A DNA stretch of 64,000 bases from UMGS1994 sp944386155 (GCA_963931085.1 OZ006973.1:992001-1056000), one strand, 5' to 3'. Shown: positions 45,590 through 54,768, numbered from the stretch's first letter. Made by a program: numbers and translations. Notes: a model not told the origin generated them from the sequence alone.

Positions 45590-45746
45590 TCTAATCTCCT
45601 ATTATTTACTTTATTTTACTTTTTAAGTATAACAGAAAATTTCTAATATATCTATTTATTATTTAATTATCGTTCAATTATTTTTAAAATAAAATAGTAT
45701 AATAATAAATAATTACATAATAATTAATTAAACATTTGTAAATATA

Positions 45747-45790
45747 AAAATAAAGCACAGCAAGAAAAGTTCTTACTATGCTTTATTTTT
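45747..45790 (-). terminator. terminator after the dehydrogenase gene
   Basis: AAAATAAAGCA and TGCTTTATTTT pair with an inner AAGAA/TTCTT extension and lie 8 nt past the stop on the minus strand. Confidence 0.75.
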
Positions 45791-45797
45791 ATTTAAA

Positions 45798-46877
45798 TTA
45801 ATCATTAACATATTCATTTAAAGGTTTTACTCTATAAATTAAATCTCCCATTCTTTCAGTTGGAACATATCCTGGTTTACTATTTATAACATCAGGTATT
45901 CTATTTACTATAGTAGCACATGTAAGCTCAACAGTAGCAGGTCTTGATACAACTATAGTAGTATCTGGCTCTCCATAAACTGTCCATTCATTTTTATCAT
46001 ATTCATCTGGTCCATATACCTTTCCAATACATTCAGTCTCAAGTGTAATTCCTTCTTTAGTTTCAGAAGTAACTACTGCGCTCATACCTGTAGCATCTCC
46101 TGCTTTTACATTCATATTTAGTGTACTAGAAAAAATATCTTCTTTATAAATTTGTGGTACACATTTTTGAGTTTGAGAAGTAATTGTTAATCCTAACTTT
46201 TCAGCAAGCCAGCCATTAACATTCCACATATATGAAGGAGCATAATCTCCTCTATCTATTACAGCTTTTCTTTCTTCATCACTTATTCTGTCTGCTGATG
46301 CTACTTTTTTATCAAATTCATCTAAAGAAAGTCCTGCACCATGTGCTTCTGCTAAAGCTATACCATAATCTTCAACATTATAACTTGAACTTCCTTTTAT
46401 TTTTGTAATTTTATGAGTTGATCCTGCGATTGAAGTAATAAGTTGTCCCCAATAAATATCTTGATATCCACTTCCTGTAATAGTACAATTATTCTTTTTA
46501 GCAAGTTCATCTATTTTTTTAGTTAAATTCGGATTAGAATTCATTGGATAAAAAGCTTCTTCACAAGTTGTAATAGCATTAAATCCAAGTTCAGCACAAA
46601 GCATCAATGGCTCTTCTACATCTTTAATTAAACTCATAGTAGTAACTATAACTATATCTGGATTAGCTTCTTTTAATGCTTCTTTTGCATCTTTTGCATC
46701 TTGAACTATAACACCTTTTTTATCTGATTCCATAATTTCGCCAATATCTTTTCCAATAACTGCTGGATTAACATCAACTGCTCCTACAATCTCAGCACCT
46801 TTTTCAAAAACATATCTCATAGTATATTTAGACATTTTTCCTGTTCCATATTGAAATACTCTTAATTTTCTTTCCAT
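45798..46877 (-). CDS. 2,4-diaminopentanoate dehydrogenase-like NAD(P) oxidoreductase
   Basis: A 359-residue Rossmann dehydrogenase with a DapB-like N-terminal domain. FQYGTGKMSKYTMRYVFEKG is the nucleotide-binding motif and AVDVNP follows the second strand. TCEEAFYPM and SGYQDIYWGQ are typical of the Clostridia 2,4-diaminopentanoate dehydrogenase (Ord) family, which acts in ornithine fermentation. Other Ord operon genes are absent here, so a related amine or amino-acid dehydrogenase is possible. AAGGAGG precedes the ATG. Confidence 0.72.
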   Translation of the reverse strand: MERKLRVFQYGTGKMSKYTMRYVFEKGAEIVGAVDVNPAVIGKDIGEIMESDKKGVIVQDAKDAKEALKEANPDIVIVTTMSLIKDVEEPLMLCAELGFNAITTCEEAFYPMNSNPNLTKKIDELAKKNNCTITGSGYQDIYWGQLITSIAGSTHKITKIKGSSSYNVEDYGIALAEAHGAGLSLDEFDKKVASADRISDEERKAVIDRGDYAPSYMWNVNGWLAEKLGLTITSQTQKCVPQIYKEDIFSSTLNMNVKAGDATGMSAVVTSETKEGITLETECIGKVYGPDEYDKNEWTVYGEPDTTIVVSRPATVELTCATIVNRIPDVINSKPGYVPTERMGDLIYRVKPLNEYVND

Positions 46878-46965
46878 AAAAACCTCCTTATTTTTACTTA
46901 TTTTATAATATCTATATAATATATTTTTCCAAATATATTAAAAGTTATTACCAAATTTATTAGTT

Positions 46966-47157
46966 TTAATAAGTAATTTCATCGTTTTTAACAAATAAAT
47001 TACATTTGCAAATTTGTTTTTCAACAAATTCATCGCATGGACAAAGAGTTGTGTCATCTGAAACTACTCTACAAGGGCAATGCCCATCTTTTCTTCTTAT
47101 TCCTTCTAATATTTTTTCTACATATTCTTTATCTGGGTTTAGTCTATATCCTTTCAC
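46966..47157 (-). CDS. ferredoxin-thioredoxin reductase catalytic-chain-like protein
   Basis: A 63-residue small protein with GHCPCRVV, TLCPCDEFVE and QICKCNLFVKND. The CPC, CPC, CxC pattern is that of the catalytic subunit of ferredoxin:thioredoxin reductase, which uses a [4Fe-4S] cluster next to a disulfide; here the last motif is CKC rather than CHC. GTG 47157 follows GGAGGAG. It lies 39 nt downstream of thioredoxin, which makes a ferredoxin-dependent thioredoxin pair plausible. It is shorter than most family members. Confidence 0.75.
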   Translation of the reverse strand: MKGYRLNPDKEYVEKILEGIRRKDGHCPCRVVSDDTTLCPCDEFVEKQICKCNLFVKNDEITY

Positions 47158-47195
47158 TTTTTATCACTCCTCCCAATTATATATTATATTTTAAC

Positions 47196-47513
47196 TTATA
47201 AATATTTACTTACTTCTTCTATTAAAGAAGTTTTATCATAAAAACCTTCTAATCTTCCTACTTGATTTCCGTCTTTAAATATAATCATTGTTGGAACTAC
47301 TTCAACACCATACTTAATGGCAAGTTCCATCTCTTCATCTATATCTATTTTATAAATGTCAAAATCATTTCTTTCTTCTGATATTTTTTCAAGTACAGGT
47401 GTAAGCATTTGACAAGGGCCACACCATGTAGCAAAAAAATCTACTAAAGAAACTTTATCTTTTTTAGAAATAACTTTATCTTCAAACTCAGTTTTTGTTA
47501 AATGATTTATCAT
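47196..47513 (-). CDS. trxA: thioredoxin
   Basis: A 105-residue thioredoxin with FFATWCGPCQM (active site CGPC) and the cis-proline in VVPTMIIF. It is a general dithiol reductant in the cytosol. It is followed by the FTR-like gene on the same strand and could be reduced by that protein from ferredoxin, as in other anaerobes. AAAGGAGG precedes the ATG. Confidence 0.93.
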   Translation of the reverse strand: MINHLTKTEFEDKVISKKDKVSLVDFFATWCGPCQMLTPVLEKISEERNDFDIYKIDIDEEMELAIKYGVEVVPTMIIFKDGNQVGRLEGFYDKTSLIEEVSKYL

Positions 47514-47646
47514 AATAAATCCTCCTTTTTTCTTTATATCTGTATCTTATAATATAGAAAAATAAGTGTCAATATAGAAAAATCATTATAAAAATAATCT
47601 ATATTTCATAAATTCTTAAAAACTCTATTTATTCATCTAAAAAGTA

Positions 47647-47693
47647 AAAAACTCTACAATTTATAAAATAATAAATTTTATAAATATAGAGTT
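47647..47693. terminator. bidirectional stem-loop terminator
   Basis: AAAACTCTA-AATTTATAAAAT and its near complement pair with a single bulge, between the Ham1-like gene end and the thioredoxin start. Confidence 0.65.
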
Positions 47694-47754
47694 TATAATT
47701 TAAATAATCTACTAACTATCAATTAATCGATTTATTAATTAATCGTCTAATTGA

Positions 47755-48351
47755 TTAATTTTCATTTTTGTTATTATTTTTATATATATACCATTTAGCA
47801 AATTCTTCTAAAGAAGATTTAGTATATTCTGATTTATTTTCTTTTCTTGCATATCTTTCTTCATCATTCATTTGAGCTAACGTTTTATCAAAACCTTCTG
47901 GAATATATATGTACCATAAATCAGACCATTTTTTATTTGAATCATTTCCTAAAACTCTAGTAGAAAGTTTACCTTTATCATAACCTGAAAATTGATATAA
48001 ATTATCTCCATCATAATAAGATAAACACTCTGTAAATTTACACTTTCTATTTTCTTTTCCTTCCATTAACTTTAATATGCCATCAATTCCTATTGTATCT
48101 AAAGCAAAATTTACATAGGCTCTTGGAAAACCATCTAATTCTTCTATAAAAAAGCCCGAATCCATAGAAATACAAGGAGTCTTTACTAATTCATATGCCT
48201 CCATAACTTTAGCTTTTGAAATATATCTTATATCATCACTTCTTGGCTCATCTAAATCATATTCAAATACTTTAAATTTAACATCTTTTAAATACTTTTG
48301 TGCTGAAGCAATTTTTCCTTTATTATGTGTTACAAATACTATTTCATTCAT
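47755..48351 (-). CDS. non-canonical purine NTP pyrophosphatase-like (RdgB/HAM1)
   Basis: A 198-residue Ham1/RdgB-family protein. FVTHNKGKIASAQKYL is the N-terminal substrate motif and SMDSGFFIEELDGFPRAYV holds the catalytic Asp, as in ITP/XTP pyrophosphatases. The C-terminal half (DLWYIYIPEGFDKTLAQMND) is more diverged than usual, so the substrate could differ. It overlaps functionally with YjjX at 63265 and MutT at 44374. TAGGAGA precedes the ATG. Confidence 0.8.
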   Translation of the reverse strand: MNEIVFVTHNKGKIASAQKYLKDVKFKVFEYDLDEPRSDDIRYISKAKVMEAYELVKTPCISMDSGFFIEELDGFPRAYVNFALDTIGIDGILKLMEGKENRKCKFTECLSYYDGDNLYQFSGYDKGKLSTRVLGNDSNKKWSDLWYIYIPEGFDKTLAQMNDEERYARKENKSEYTKSSLEEFAKWYIYKNNNKNEN

Positions 48352-48377
48352 TTAACTATCTCCTAATATAGTGATTT

Positions 48378-49106
48378 TTATAATATCTCTTTTAATTCTT
48401 CTAATCTAGTAATCTCATATTTATGAGGATACATTTTTATTTGTTCATCTGTATAACGATTTTTAAATTTTCTATTAAACCAACATGTATCAATATTATT
48501 ATCTATACCACCTTTAATGTCTTTTTCAAGTTCATCTCCAATGATAATCATTTTAGAAGTATCACTACTTCCTATCTTTTTAAATAACCCTTCAAAAAAT
48601 TCTTTTTTAGGCTTCATATGACCCGCTTCTTCAGCAGAAAAAATAAAATCAACATACTCATCTATTTTACAAGCCTTAAGCTTAGATTTAATTGCTAAAA
48701 TAGGACCATTTGTTGCAACAATAATTTTGTATTTTTTCTCATTTAAATATCTTACAATATCAAAAGCACCTTCTATTGGAACAATATTATAAGATAAAGC
48801 ATCTATATATAAATCATTTATTCTAACTGCTTCTTCATATGAAATCTCATCATTAAAATATATTAAAAATCTTTTTGCTCTAATCCATTCTGTCTTTTTT
48901 TGAATAGAATCAAATTTAATCGGATCTACAATTTCACCTTTTGCTCTTTTAGACCAAAACTCTTTATCAAACTCAAAAAAATTTTTAAACTTTTCTTCTG
49001 TATACTCTTCATTTCTATATTTTAAAACTTCTTTAAAAGCATTTTTTACATTTTGAAAATTATCTATTAAAGTATCATCTAAATCAAATATTACTGTGTT
49101 ATACAT
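48378..49106 (-). CDS. HAD-family hydrolase, YjjG-like
   Basis: A 242-residue HAD phosphatase. VIFDLDDTLIDNF is motif I, IIVATNGP motif II, MKPKKEFFEGLF the lysine motif and IIGDELEKDIKGG motif IV. The family best fits YjjG-type 5'-nucleotidases that clear non-canonical nucleoside monophosphates. It precedes the Ham1-like gene by 26 nt on the same strand, consistent with a nucleotide-sanitation operon. AAGGAGA lies upstream of the ATG. Confidence 0.85.
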   Translation of the reverse strand: MYNTVIFDLDDTLIDNFQNVKNAFKEVLKYRNEEYTEEKFKNFFEFDKEFWSKRAKGEIVDPIKFDSIQKKTEWIRAKRFLIYFNDEISYEEAVRINDLYIDALSYNIVPIEGAFDIVRYLNEKKYKIIVATNGPILAIKSKLKACKIDEYVDFIFSAEEAGHMKPKKEFFEGLFKKIGSSDTSKMIIIGDELEKDIKGGIDNNIDTCWFNRKFKNRYTDEQIKMYPHKYEITRLEELKEIL

Positions 49107-49187
49107 TTTCTATATAATTTCTCCTTTTTTATATCTATCTTAATTATTTTTATATTATCATATATATAGGAAATATTCATGTCACTT

Positions 49188-49841
49188 TTATAAGTTTTTT
49201 AAATTAATTTCTTTGCAATATTTTTCATTTAAAATTTTATAATCTTTTATATTTTTTAAATCAAATAATCTAATCTCATTCCTAAGTTCGCAATATGCTG
49301 CAACATACCAATTTTCATTATAGCAAAATAATTCTGCAGGATGTATAATTCTTTCTGTATATTTAGAATTTACTGAATAGAATTTTATAAAAACTTTATT
49401 TTTTTGATTTATAGAATTTCTCATATCTTTATAAATATTTTGAATAGAATTATCTTCATTTTTAATCTTATTTAGCTTTTCTTTATTAATAAATTTTAAA
49501 TTCTTTTTATAAGCATCTTCTATTTTTCTTAAGATCTTATAATATTCGTTTTTATATTTAAAATCTTTTTTATCTATTAAATACAAATTAAGATTATCTA
49601 ATAATTCAATCTCTTTATCTGTTAATCCTATATTTATACTACTTAAAGCTTCATCTAATCTGTAACCTCCATAAATTCCTCTTATAGAATTAATATATAT
49701 CCCAGATTGTTCTAATTCATCTTTATAAACTCTTATCATTCTTTCTGAAACTTCTAGCTTTTTTGATAATTCTTTTATACTATGAATCTCCATATTTTCT
49801 AGTATCTTAACCATATTTAACATATTTGCAATTTTACTCAT
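49188..49841 (-). CDS. WYL-domain transcriptional regulator
   Basis: A 217-residue regulator of the DeoR-like/YafY type. The N-terminal HTH is SIKELSKKLEVSERMIRVYK followed by the wing SIRGIYGGYRL. A linker helix leads to a C-terminal WYL-like domain (IHPAELFCYNENWYVAAYCE, EIRLFDLKNIKDYKIL). WYL domains bind nucleic acid or nucleotide ligands and regulate defence and stress genes. It is divergent from the PHP gene at 50125 across a 283-nt A/T-only spacer and precedes the HAD gene. Confidence 0.82.
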   Translation of the reverse strand: MSKIANMLNMVKILENMEIHSIKELSKKLEVSERMIRVYKDELEQSGIYINSIRGIYGGYRLDEALSSINIGLTDKEIELLDNLNLYLIDKKDFKYKNEYYKILRKIEDAYKKNLKFINKEKLNKIKNEDNSIQNIYKDMRNSINQKNKVFIKFYSVNSKYTERIIHPAELFCYNENWYVAAYCELRNEIRLFDLKNIKDYKILNEKYCKEINLKNL

Positions 49842-50124
49842 AAAACATCCTCTATTTTACATATAAATTTTTCTTATTATATAAAAATTTTTTTAATATA
49901 ACAATATTTTAATTTTTTTATTTTTTTTAATTTTTTTATTTATCCTTAACTTTTTTAATTTATTTTTTATTTTAAATTCTACATTTTTATTCTATTTTTC
50001 CTTTTTCATTTTCTTATTAATTATCGTCTTTAGTTTTTATCTTTTAATATATTTTATATTTTCTTATATTTTAAGCACTTTACTAGATACATTTTAAGAT
50101 ATATAATCCTTTTAGGAGGATTTT

Positions 50125-51132
50125 ATGGATAAAAATAATATTTATGATTCAGAAAAATTATTTATAAATAATAAACAAAAAGCTACAAATTTAAGTAAAT
50201 TTAATGTAAAAGCAGATGTAGATTTCCATATACATTCTACAAACTCTGATGGAATATTTAATATTTCAGAAATTGCTGAAATGGCACTTTGTAGTAATAC
50301 TTCACATGTAATTATTACAGATCATAATACAATATTGAATGGATATAAAGAATTAAATACTATAAAAAATATTATTCCAAAAGATAAATTAAAAATAAAT
50401 ATAGGAGTTGAAGTTGCATGTAAGTTTTTCGACACAAAGTATAATAAAAATATTCCAGTTGAAATATTATGCTATAATGTAAATCCTTATAAAATGCAAG
50501 AATTTTTAAATACATACAACTTTTCACATAAAGAAAATCAAGAAGATAATTTAAAATTTTTACTTTCTGTTTGTGATGAAGAAGGTTTAATTTATTCAAA
50601 AGGTATAAAAATAAAAGAAGGAATGTTTGCAACAGAAGTTTTGTGCAGAGATTTAATAAAATATCCAGAAAATAAACCTTATTTTGACAAATATAACCCT
50701 ACTGTATATCGTAGTCCTAAATTGTTTTATAAAAAGTTTTGTGCTAATCCTAATTCAAAATTTTATTTTGATAGTACAAAATCACTTCCTACAATTAATG
50801 ACGTTTGCTCTTTTGTTAAGAAAATACATGGAATATGTATTTTAGCACATCCTTGCATTTATATTTATAAAACAAAAAAAGATATTTTAGAATTTTTATG
50901 GAAAGTAAGATCTACAATAAACAATTTAGATGGAATTGAAGTTTATCATGCAAATCATACTTTTGAACAAAGACGTTTCTTATTAGAATTTGCAAATCAA
51001 AATAATTATATTTATACAGGAGGAAGTGACTTCCATACAGGACCATATTCAATAATTGGCTTTGGAAGAATATATATGCCACTTGGGTTAAATAAAAAAG
51101 ATTTTCCTTGGATGGATAATTTAGAATATTAA
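50125..51132 (+). CDS. PHP-domain phosphoesterase
   Basis: A 335-residue PHP protein. DFHIHSTNSDG is motif I, VIITDHNTI motif II, NIGVEVAC motif III, ILAHPCIY and GGSDFHTGP the later metal-binding motifs. It is likely a metal-dependent phosphoesterase such as a 3',5'-nucleotide or histidinol phosphatase relative. An insertion at residues 130-240 is richer in Tyr/Lys. AGGAGGA precedes the ATG. It is a single gene with a strong terminator. Confidence 0.85.
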   Translation: MDKNNIYDSEKLFINNKQKATNLSKFNVKADVDFHIHSTNSDGIFNISEIAEMALCSNTSHVIITDHNTILNGYKELNTIKNIIPKDKLKINIGVEVACKFFDTKYNKNIPVEILCYNVNPYKMQEFLNTYNFSHKENQEDNLKFLLSVCDEEGLIYSKGIKIKEGMFATEVLCRDLIKYPENKPYFDKYNPTVYRSPKLFYKKFCANPNSKFYFDSTKSLPTINDVCSFVKKIHGICILAHPCIYIYKTKKDILEFLWKVRSTINNLDGIEVYHANHTFEQRRFLLEFANQNNYIYTGGSDFHTGPYSIIGFGRIYMPLGLNKKDFPWMDNLEY

Positions 51133-51181
51133 TTAATCAATTAATATTTTAATAATAATAATAATATATTTATATTTCATG

Positions 51182-51217
51182 CAATAGAATAATTTTTATT
51201 ATTCTATTGTTTTTTTC
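51182..51217 (+). terminator. terminator after the PHP gene
   Basis: CAATAGAATAA with its complement and a short T-rich loop, followed by TTTTTTT. Confidence 0.88.
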
Positions 51218-51228
51218 ATAAAAAAGAA

Positions 51229-51259
51229 GGATGCCAGCACATTAGCCAGTGCTAGCACC
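51229..51259 (-). terminator. GC-rich hairpin after the CpXC gene
   Basis: GGTGCTAGCAC and GTGCTGGCATCC pair with a bulge and are followed on the minus strand by TTCTTTTTT. It is more GC-rich than its surroundings and resembles the hairpins that close the foreign islands. Confidence 0.6.
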
Positions 51260-51342
51260 ACCTCCTTTCGAAAGAATCATTTTTACTCTGTTTCTTTTGC
51301 TGTCAACAAAAATGCCTCAAAATTTTCGTTATATACTTTTAA

Positions 51343-51984
51343 CTAATCATTTTCTACAAAAGCACTATAAGAAGCTTGATCTATTATTTCAAATCCCTTA
51401 ATTTCTTTTTCTTTGAGCATATTTTTTATCTGTCCATAAAACTCAAAAGGAACACTCATCATTTTCGTTTGTTCTTGATCTTTTATAAATACAAATTCTA
51501 AAGTTTTATTTTCCATATTTAGTCCGTTAAACATAATAGATTTAATTTCTCTTCTTTCCTCTTTATCAACTTTAGAAAAAACAAAAGTCTTAATACTTTC
51601 TATTGCAATATCATCTAACTTATTTTCAAATACATTTAATTTATCAATAAAATCAAATTTTCCAATTACAATTCTTAATATTCCCTTATATGTTCTCATA
51701 TCTACTTTTTTAATATTATCAATTTCTGCTTGTGTCGCATTATCTGGTAGACACCATACCATAAAATTATTTTTTACATCATTATACAAAAATGGATATT
51801 CTATATAATATTTGCTTAAACATCTACTACATGTATATAAAAATAAAGAATTATCAATTATTTTTCTCTTAAACATTGGATTAGTTTTTGACTCATCATC
51901 TATATTTATAGAATCATAAACTTTATATTCTCCTGTATAACCACAATCTGGGCAAGTTACTCTTTCAAAACGTATTTTACTCAT
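51343..51984 (-). CDS. CpXC domain protein
   Basis: A 213-residue cytosolic protein. Two zinc-ribbon-like Cys pairs (VTCPDCGYTGEY and YTCSRCLSKYYIEYPFLYND) and the central SINIDD match the CpXC domain found across bacteria. The C-terminal half is alpha/beta with no known domain. The function is unknown. AGGAGA precedes the ATG. The upstream 290-nt spacer is A/T-rich and holds no visible gene. Confidence 0.8.
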   Translation of the reverse strand: MSKIRFERVTCPDCGYTGEYKVYDSINIDDESKTNPMFKRKIIDNSLFLYTCSRCLSKYYIEYPFLYNDVKNNFMVWCLPDNATQAEIDNIKKVDMRTYKGILRIVIGKFDFIDKLNVFENKLDDIAIESIKTFVFSKVDKEERREIKSIMFNGLNMENKTLEFVFIKDQEQTKMMSVPFEFYGQIKNMLKEKEIKGFEIIDQASYSAFVEND

Positions 51985-52274
51985 ATCAATTCTCCTATTT
52001 AATTTGTTGATTTAATTTTGCTTACTTCATTATTCTAGTTTTATTTATTTTTTTATAACATTTATATTTAAAAATTGCAAATTAATAAAATAATATGCAT
52101 TATAAATAAATGTATTTTGAACATAATAATTATATAAACATAAAAATTTAATCTGATTTATTAAGACTATTTTTTATATTTATTCATTCATATTATATTT
52201 AGATTATTTTATGTTTATTTAATTTTAATCATACAATAGAATCAATATTATTTCATATTTTAGGAGGTGTAAAA

Positions 52275-52709
52275 ATGGAAAATCGTGAAGATTTAAAAAC
52301 TTTAAAAGAACTTCACAAAGGTGCAATAATGGGAATGAACTCTATTTCTTATGTAGAAGAAAAAGTTGGTGACAAAGAATTTAAAAATGAACTTTCATCT
52401 CAATATAATCAATATAGTGATATTTTAACACGAATAATAGATTCTTATAACCATATAGGAGAAGTTCCAGAAAATACTAATATAAAAGATAAAATGCAAA
52501 CTTGGGTTGGTATTCAATTAAATACTATCAAAGATCAGAGTAATTCTAAATTATCCGAAATGCTTATTCAAGGAACTACGATGGGAATAATTGAGGGATG
52601 CAAATTAAAAAATAATAATCATAATTTGAATAACAATGTAGAAACTATTTTAAATGATTTTATTACTATGCAGGAAAACAGTGTAGATAAACTTAAATGT
52701 TATTTATAA
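52275..52709 (+). CDS. conserved clostridial hypothetical protein, helical
   Basis: A 144-residue four-helix protein (LKTLKELHKGAIMGMNSISY, LSSQYNQYSDILTRIIDSYN, KMQTWVGIQLNTI, SEMLIQGTTMGIIEGCKLKN). It resembles a ferritin-like or DUF2383-type bundle and I recall similar proteins in Clostridia, but no function is known. TAGGAGG lies upstream of the ATG. It is a single gene ended by a bidirectional terminator. Confidence 0.65.
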   Translation: MENREDLKTLKELHKGAIMGMNSISYVEEKVGDKEFKNELSSQYNQYSDILTRIIDSYNHIGEVPENTNIKDKMQTWVGIQLNTIKDQSNSKLSEMLIQGTTMGIIEGCKLKNNNHNLNNNVETILNDFITMQENSVDKLKCYL

Positions 52710-52773
52710 GATAATAAAGTTATAATATCATAAGATTATTAAATATAGATATAAAATTTAAATTGTAAAACAC

Positions 52774-52805
52774 AAAAGGAAATAGTGTATATTCTATTTC
52801 CTTTT
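52774..52805. terminator. bidirectional terminator between convergent genes
   Basis: AAAAGGAAATAG with its complement and an 8-nt loop lies between the helical protein gene and the DUF523 gene. Confidence 0.8.
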
Positions 52806-52828
52806 ATTATATTTATACTTTTTAATTT

Positions 52829-53275
52829 TTATATATCAATTTTTCCTTCTATAAAATCATCTGATGAAATAACTTCAATTCCATTTTCTCTTAAAAGTTT
52901 AGCTGTAACGCCATCACCATCTATTTTTGTTTTAGTAAAAGTACCATCATAAATAATTCCTACTCCACAAGAAGGACTTCTAGATTTCAAAATAGCTTTT
53001 GTAGCATTTACCTTTTTAGCAATTTCTAAAGTTTCTTTTGCACCTTTTTCAAATTGATTAGTAACATCTGTGCCATCTTTCATAAATACATATCTTTTAC
53101 CGTCTATTACTTTTATTTCAGCTCCAATTCTAGGTGTTGGAAGTCCTCCCATTTGTTCTGGGCATATAAGAATTGCATCACCTTTTTTTAAAAGCTCTAC
53201 TATTTTTTCATTATAATTATTATCACCACTATATTTACAATTCACCCCTGCAAGACATGCACTAATTAAAATCAT
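52829..53275 (-). CDS. DUF523 family protein
   Basis: A 148-residue DUF523 protein. ISACLAGVNCKYSGDNN, ICPEQMGGLPTPR and AILKSRSPSCGVGIIYDG are the family motifs with conserved cysteines that may bind a metal or cluster. The domain often fuses to DUF1722 in other bacteria. It has no known reaction. It follows the PHP gene by 12 nt in the same operon. Confidence 0.85.
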   Translation of the reverse strand: MILISACLAGVNCKYSGDNNYNEKIVELLKKGDAILICPEQMGGLPTPRIGAEIKVIDGKRYVFMKDGTDVTNQFEKGAKETLEIAKKVNATKAILKSRSPSCGVGIIYDGTFTKTKIDGDGVTAKLLRENGIEVISSDDFIEGKIDI

Positions 53276-53287
53276 AATTATTCTCCT

Positions 53288-54019
53288 TTATTTTTTATTT
53301 AAAACATACCTTTTATATTTTTTAGATATTTTATTTTTTAAATTAGCAAACTTTGAAATTTTTATATTAAATCTATTATTAATTATTTCTTCTTTAAGTT
53401 CCATTGCAGTCTTACACTCTTTTTCAATATGAGTTTTTACTGTGCCAATTTGAAAAATTGTATGAGCATCGCTGCCTGCTACAATAGGCATATTCAAATC
53501 TTCTGCATATTCATACATTTTATCTTTTAATAAAATATCTTTACCATTTAATTCAACAGCATCTAATCCTGTTACATATAATCTATCATATGTATATAAT
53601 GGATGTTTTTTTCTAAAAGGATGAGCACCTATAATAAGCATATTTTTTTCTTTAGCAATCCTGTTTAGTTCATTTATTTCAATATAATCTTCTTCAGAAA
53701 TTTCTTCAGGAAACATATCTCTTAATTCATATACATTTTCTAAATTTCCAATTACTAATAAATTTGCATTTCCTTTAACATCAATTTCTATTCCCGAAAA
53801 AACTTTTAATCCATTTACATCAAAGTAATCATATTTATATTCGTATTTTTCTTTAATCTTTTCGTAAACATCCTTAAAATTAATAACGTCAAAATGCTCT
53901 GTTAAGGCAATTGCTGTAAGTCCGTTTAATTTTGCAACTTTTATCATATTTTCAAAATGTTTTATATCAAATTCTACTTTTCTAGTAATTTTAGAATGAA
54001 CATGTAAATCAATATACAT
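53288..54019 (-). CDS. PHP-domain phosphoesterase (YcdX/HisK-like)
   Basis: A 243-residue PHP protein. DLHVHSKITRK is motif I, IALTEHFDVI motif II, FSGIEIDV motif III, IIGAHPFRK the next, and IVAGSDAHT the last. The set of His and Asp residues expected for a trinuclear metal site is present. The substrate is unknown; histidinol-phosphatase-like or 3',5'-pAp phosphatase are possible. It is followed by DUF523. AAGGAGA precedes the ATG. Confidence 0.85.
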   Translation of the reverse strand: MYIDLHVHSKITRKVEFDIKHFENMIKVAKLNGLTAIALTEHFDVINFKDVYEKIKEKYEYKYDYFDVNGLKVFSGIEIDVKGNANLLVIGNLENVYELRDMFPEEISEEDYIEINELNRIAKEKNMLIIGAHPFRKKHPLYTYDRLYVTGLDAVELNGKDILLKDKMYEYAEDLNMPIVAGSDAHTIFQIGTVKTHIEKECKTAMELKEEIINNRFNIKISKFANLKNKISKKYKRYVLNKK

Positions 54020-54139
54020 TTTTTTCTCCTTTTAATTAATTTTTATGTACATCATTCTGTTCATTGATATTTTATCACAAAATTTTATATAAAAATATAA
54101 AAAAATAATTTTTTACTAAAAATATTATAAAAATAGTAT

Positions 54140-54177
54140 TCTAAAACAAAAAAACTTATAACATTTGTAGTTATAAG
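54140..54177 (-). terminator. stem-loop with T tract, upstream of the PHP gene
   Basis: CTTATAAC and GTTATAAG pair around ATTTGTA and the minus strand continues TTTTTTTGTTTT, so it ends transcripts from the right. Confidence 0.7.
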
Positions 54178-54224
54178 CAATAATTTGATTTTTTTATAAA
54201 ATTAATATATAATATGAATAAGGA

Positions 54225-54316
54225 CCAAAACTCACACGTGAGCTTTGGAATCCCTTTGATTTTTGAAATATCTCAATCTAATGGGCGGCTTACCACATTA
54301 GGGGTTGGGATATTTC
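54225..54316 (-). other. two-hairpin structured element after the 100-residue island gene
   Basis: Within the 347-nt gap at 54020-54366, two hairpins lie downstream of the island gene. CCAAA-CTCAC/GTGAG-TTTGG spans 54225-54248, and GAAATATC-CAA-CTAATG pairs with CATTAG-TTG-GATATTTC over 54265-54316 around a 12-nt GC-rich loop. It may be a terminator or a structured 3' region. The rest of the gap shows only the stem-loop at 54140-54177. Confidence 0.45.
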
Positions 54317-54366
54317 CTTTTTATTTTGTATAAATCTATGATGAACATCAAACAGATTCTGCTTGA

Positions 54367-54669
54367 TTATTTTTGTCTTGGTAATAGTCTTACTACATTT
54401 CTGTAGATCAAAATAAAGTCGTTGTCATTTCCTAAACTATCAATATGTTTTTCAAGCATTCTTTCAGCTTTGCTAGCACATGATAAAATCATGAAGTATT
54501 CTTCGTAGTCTTTAGCTACGCACGCAAGTGCTTTCCTTTCAGATAACCTTTCAAGACACTCTTCGAGTATAAGAACAGTAATATCCCTGTCCTCCTTTAC
54601 CTCGCTTTGGTATAAAAATATTTTTAAGTTTCTTTCGAAACTATTTATAATTAATTTAATATTTCTCAT
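54367..54669 (-). CDS. small helical hypothetical protein (island gene)
   Basis: A 100-residue helical protein of unknown family (INSFERNLKIFLYQSEVKED, ERKALACVAKDYEEYFMILS, ASKAERMLEKHIDSLG). AAAGGGATG upstream selects ATG 54669 over an earlier ATG. A short inverted repeat (ATCCCT/AGGGAT) contains this ribosome site. Codon use includes CTC, ACG, GCG and GAG and is unlike the neighbours. It has its own promoter and a structured region after its stop, like the other islands. Confidence 0.6.
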   Translation of the reverse strand: MRNIKLIINSFERNLKIFLYQSEVKEDRDITVLILEECLERLSERKALACVAKDYEEYFMILSCASKAERMLEKHIDSLGNDNDFILIYRNVVRLLPRQK

Positions 54670-54768
54670 AATTATCATCCCTTTCCAGGGATAAACCAAA
54701 GCTACTTGTGGTAAGTTTTTTCCTTATTCAATTTTCATAAATGTTTGTTAAACAAACACTATAAAGTA

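Noticed and set aside
49842..50124. Replication origin or AT-rich structural site
   Set aside because: No DnaA-box cluster or iterons are visible; composition matches other intergenic gaps.
51200..51265. Tiny minus-strand peptide with a ribosome-like AAAGGAGGTG
   Set aside because: The sequence is better explained as the arms of the hairpin at 51229-51259; about 20 codons with no family resemblance.
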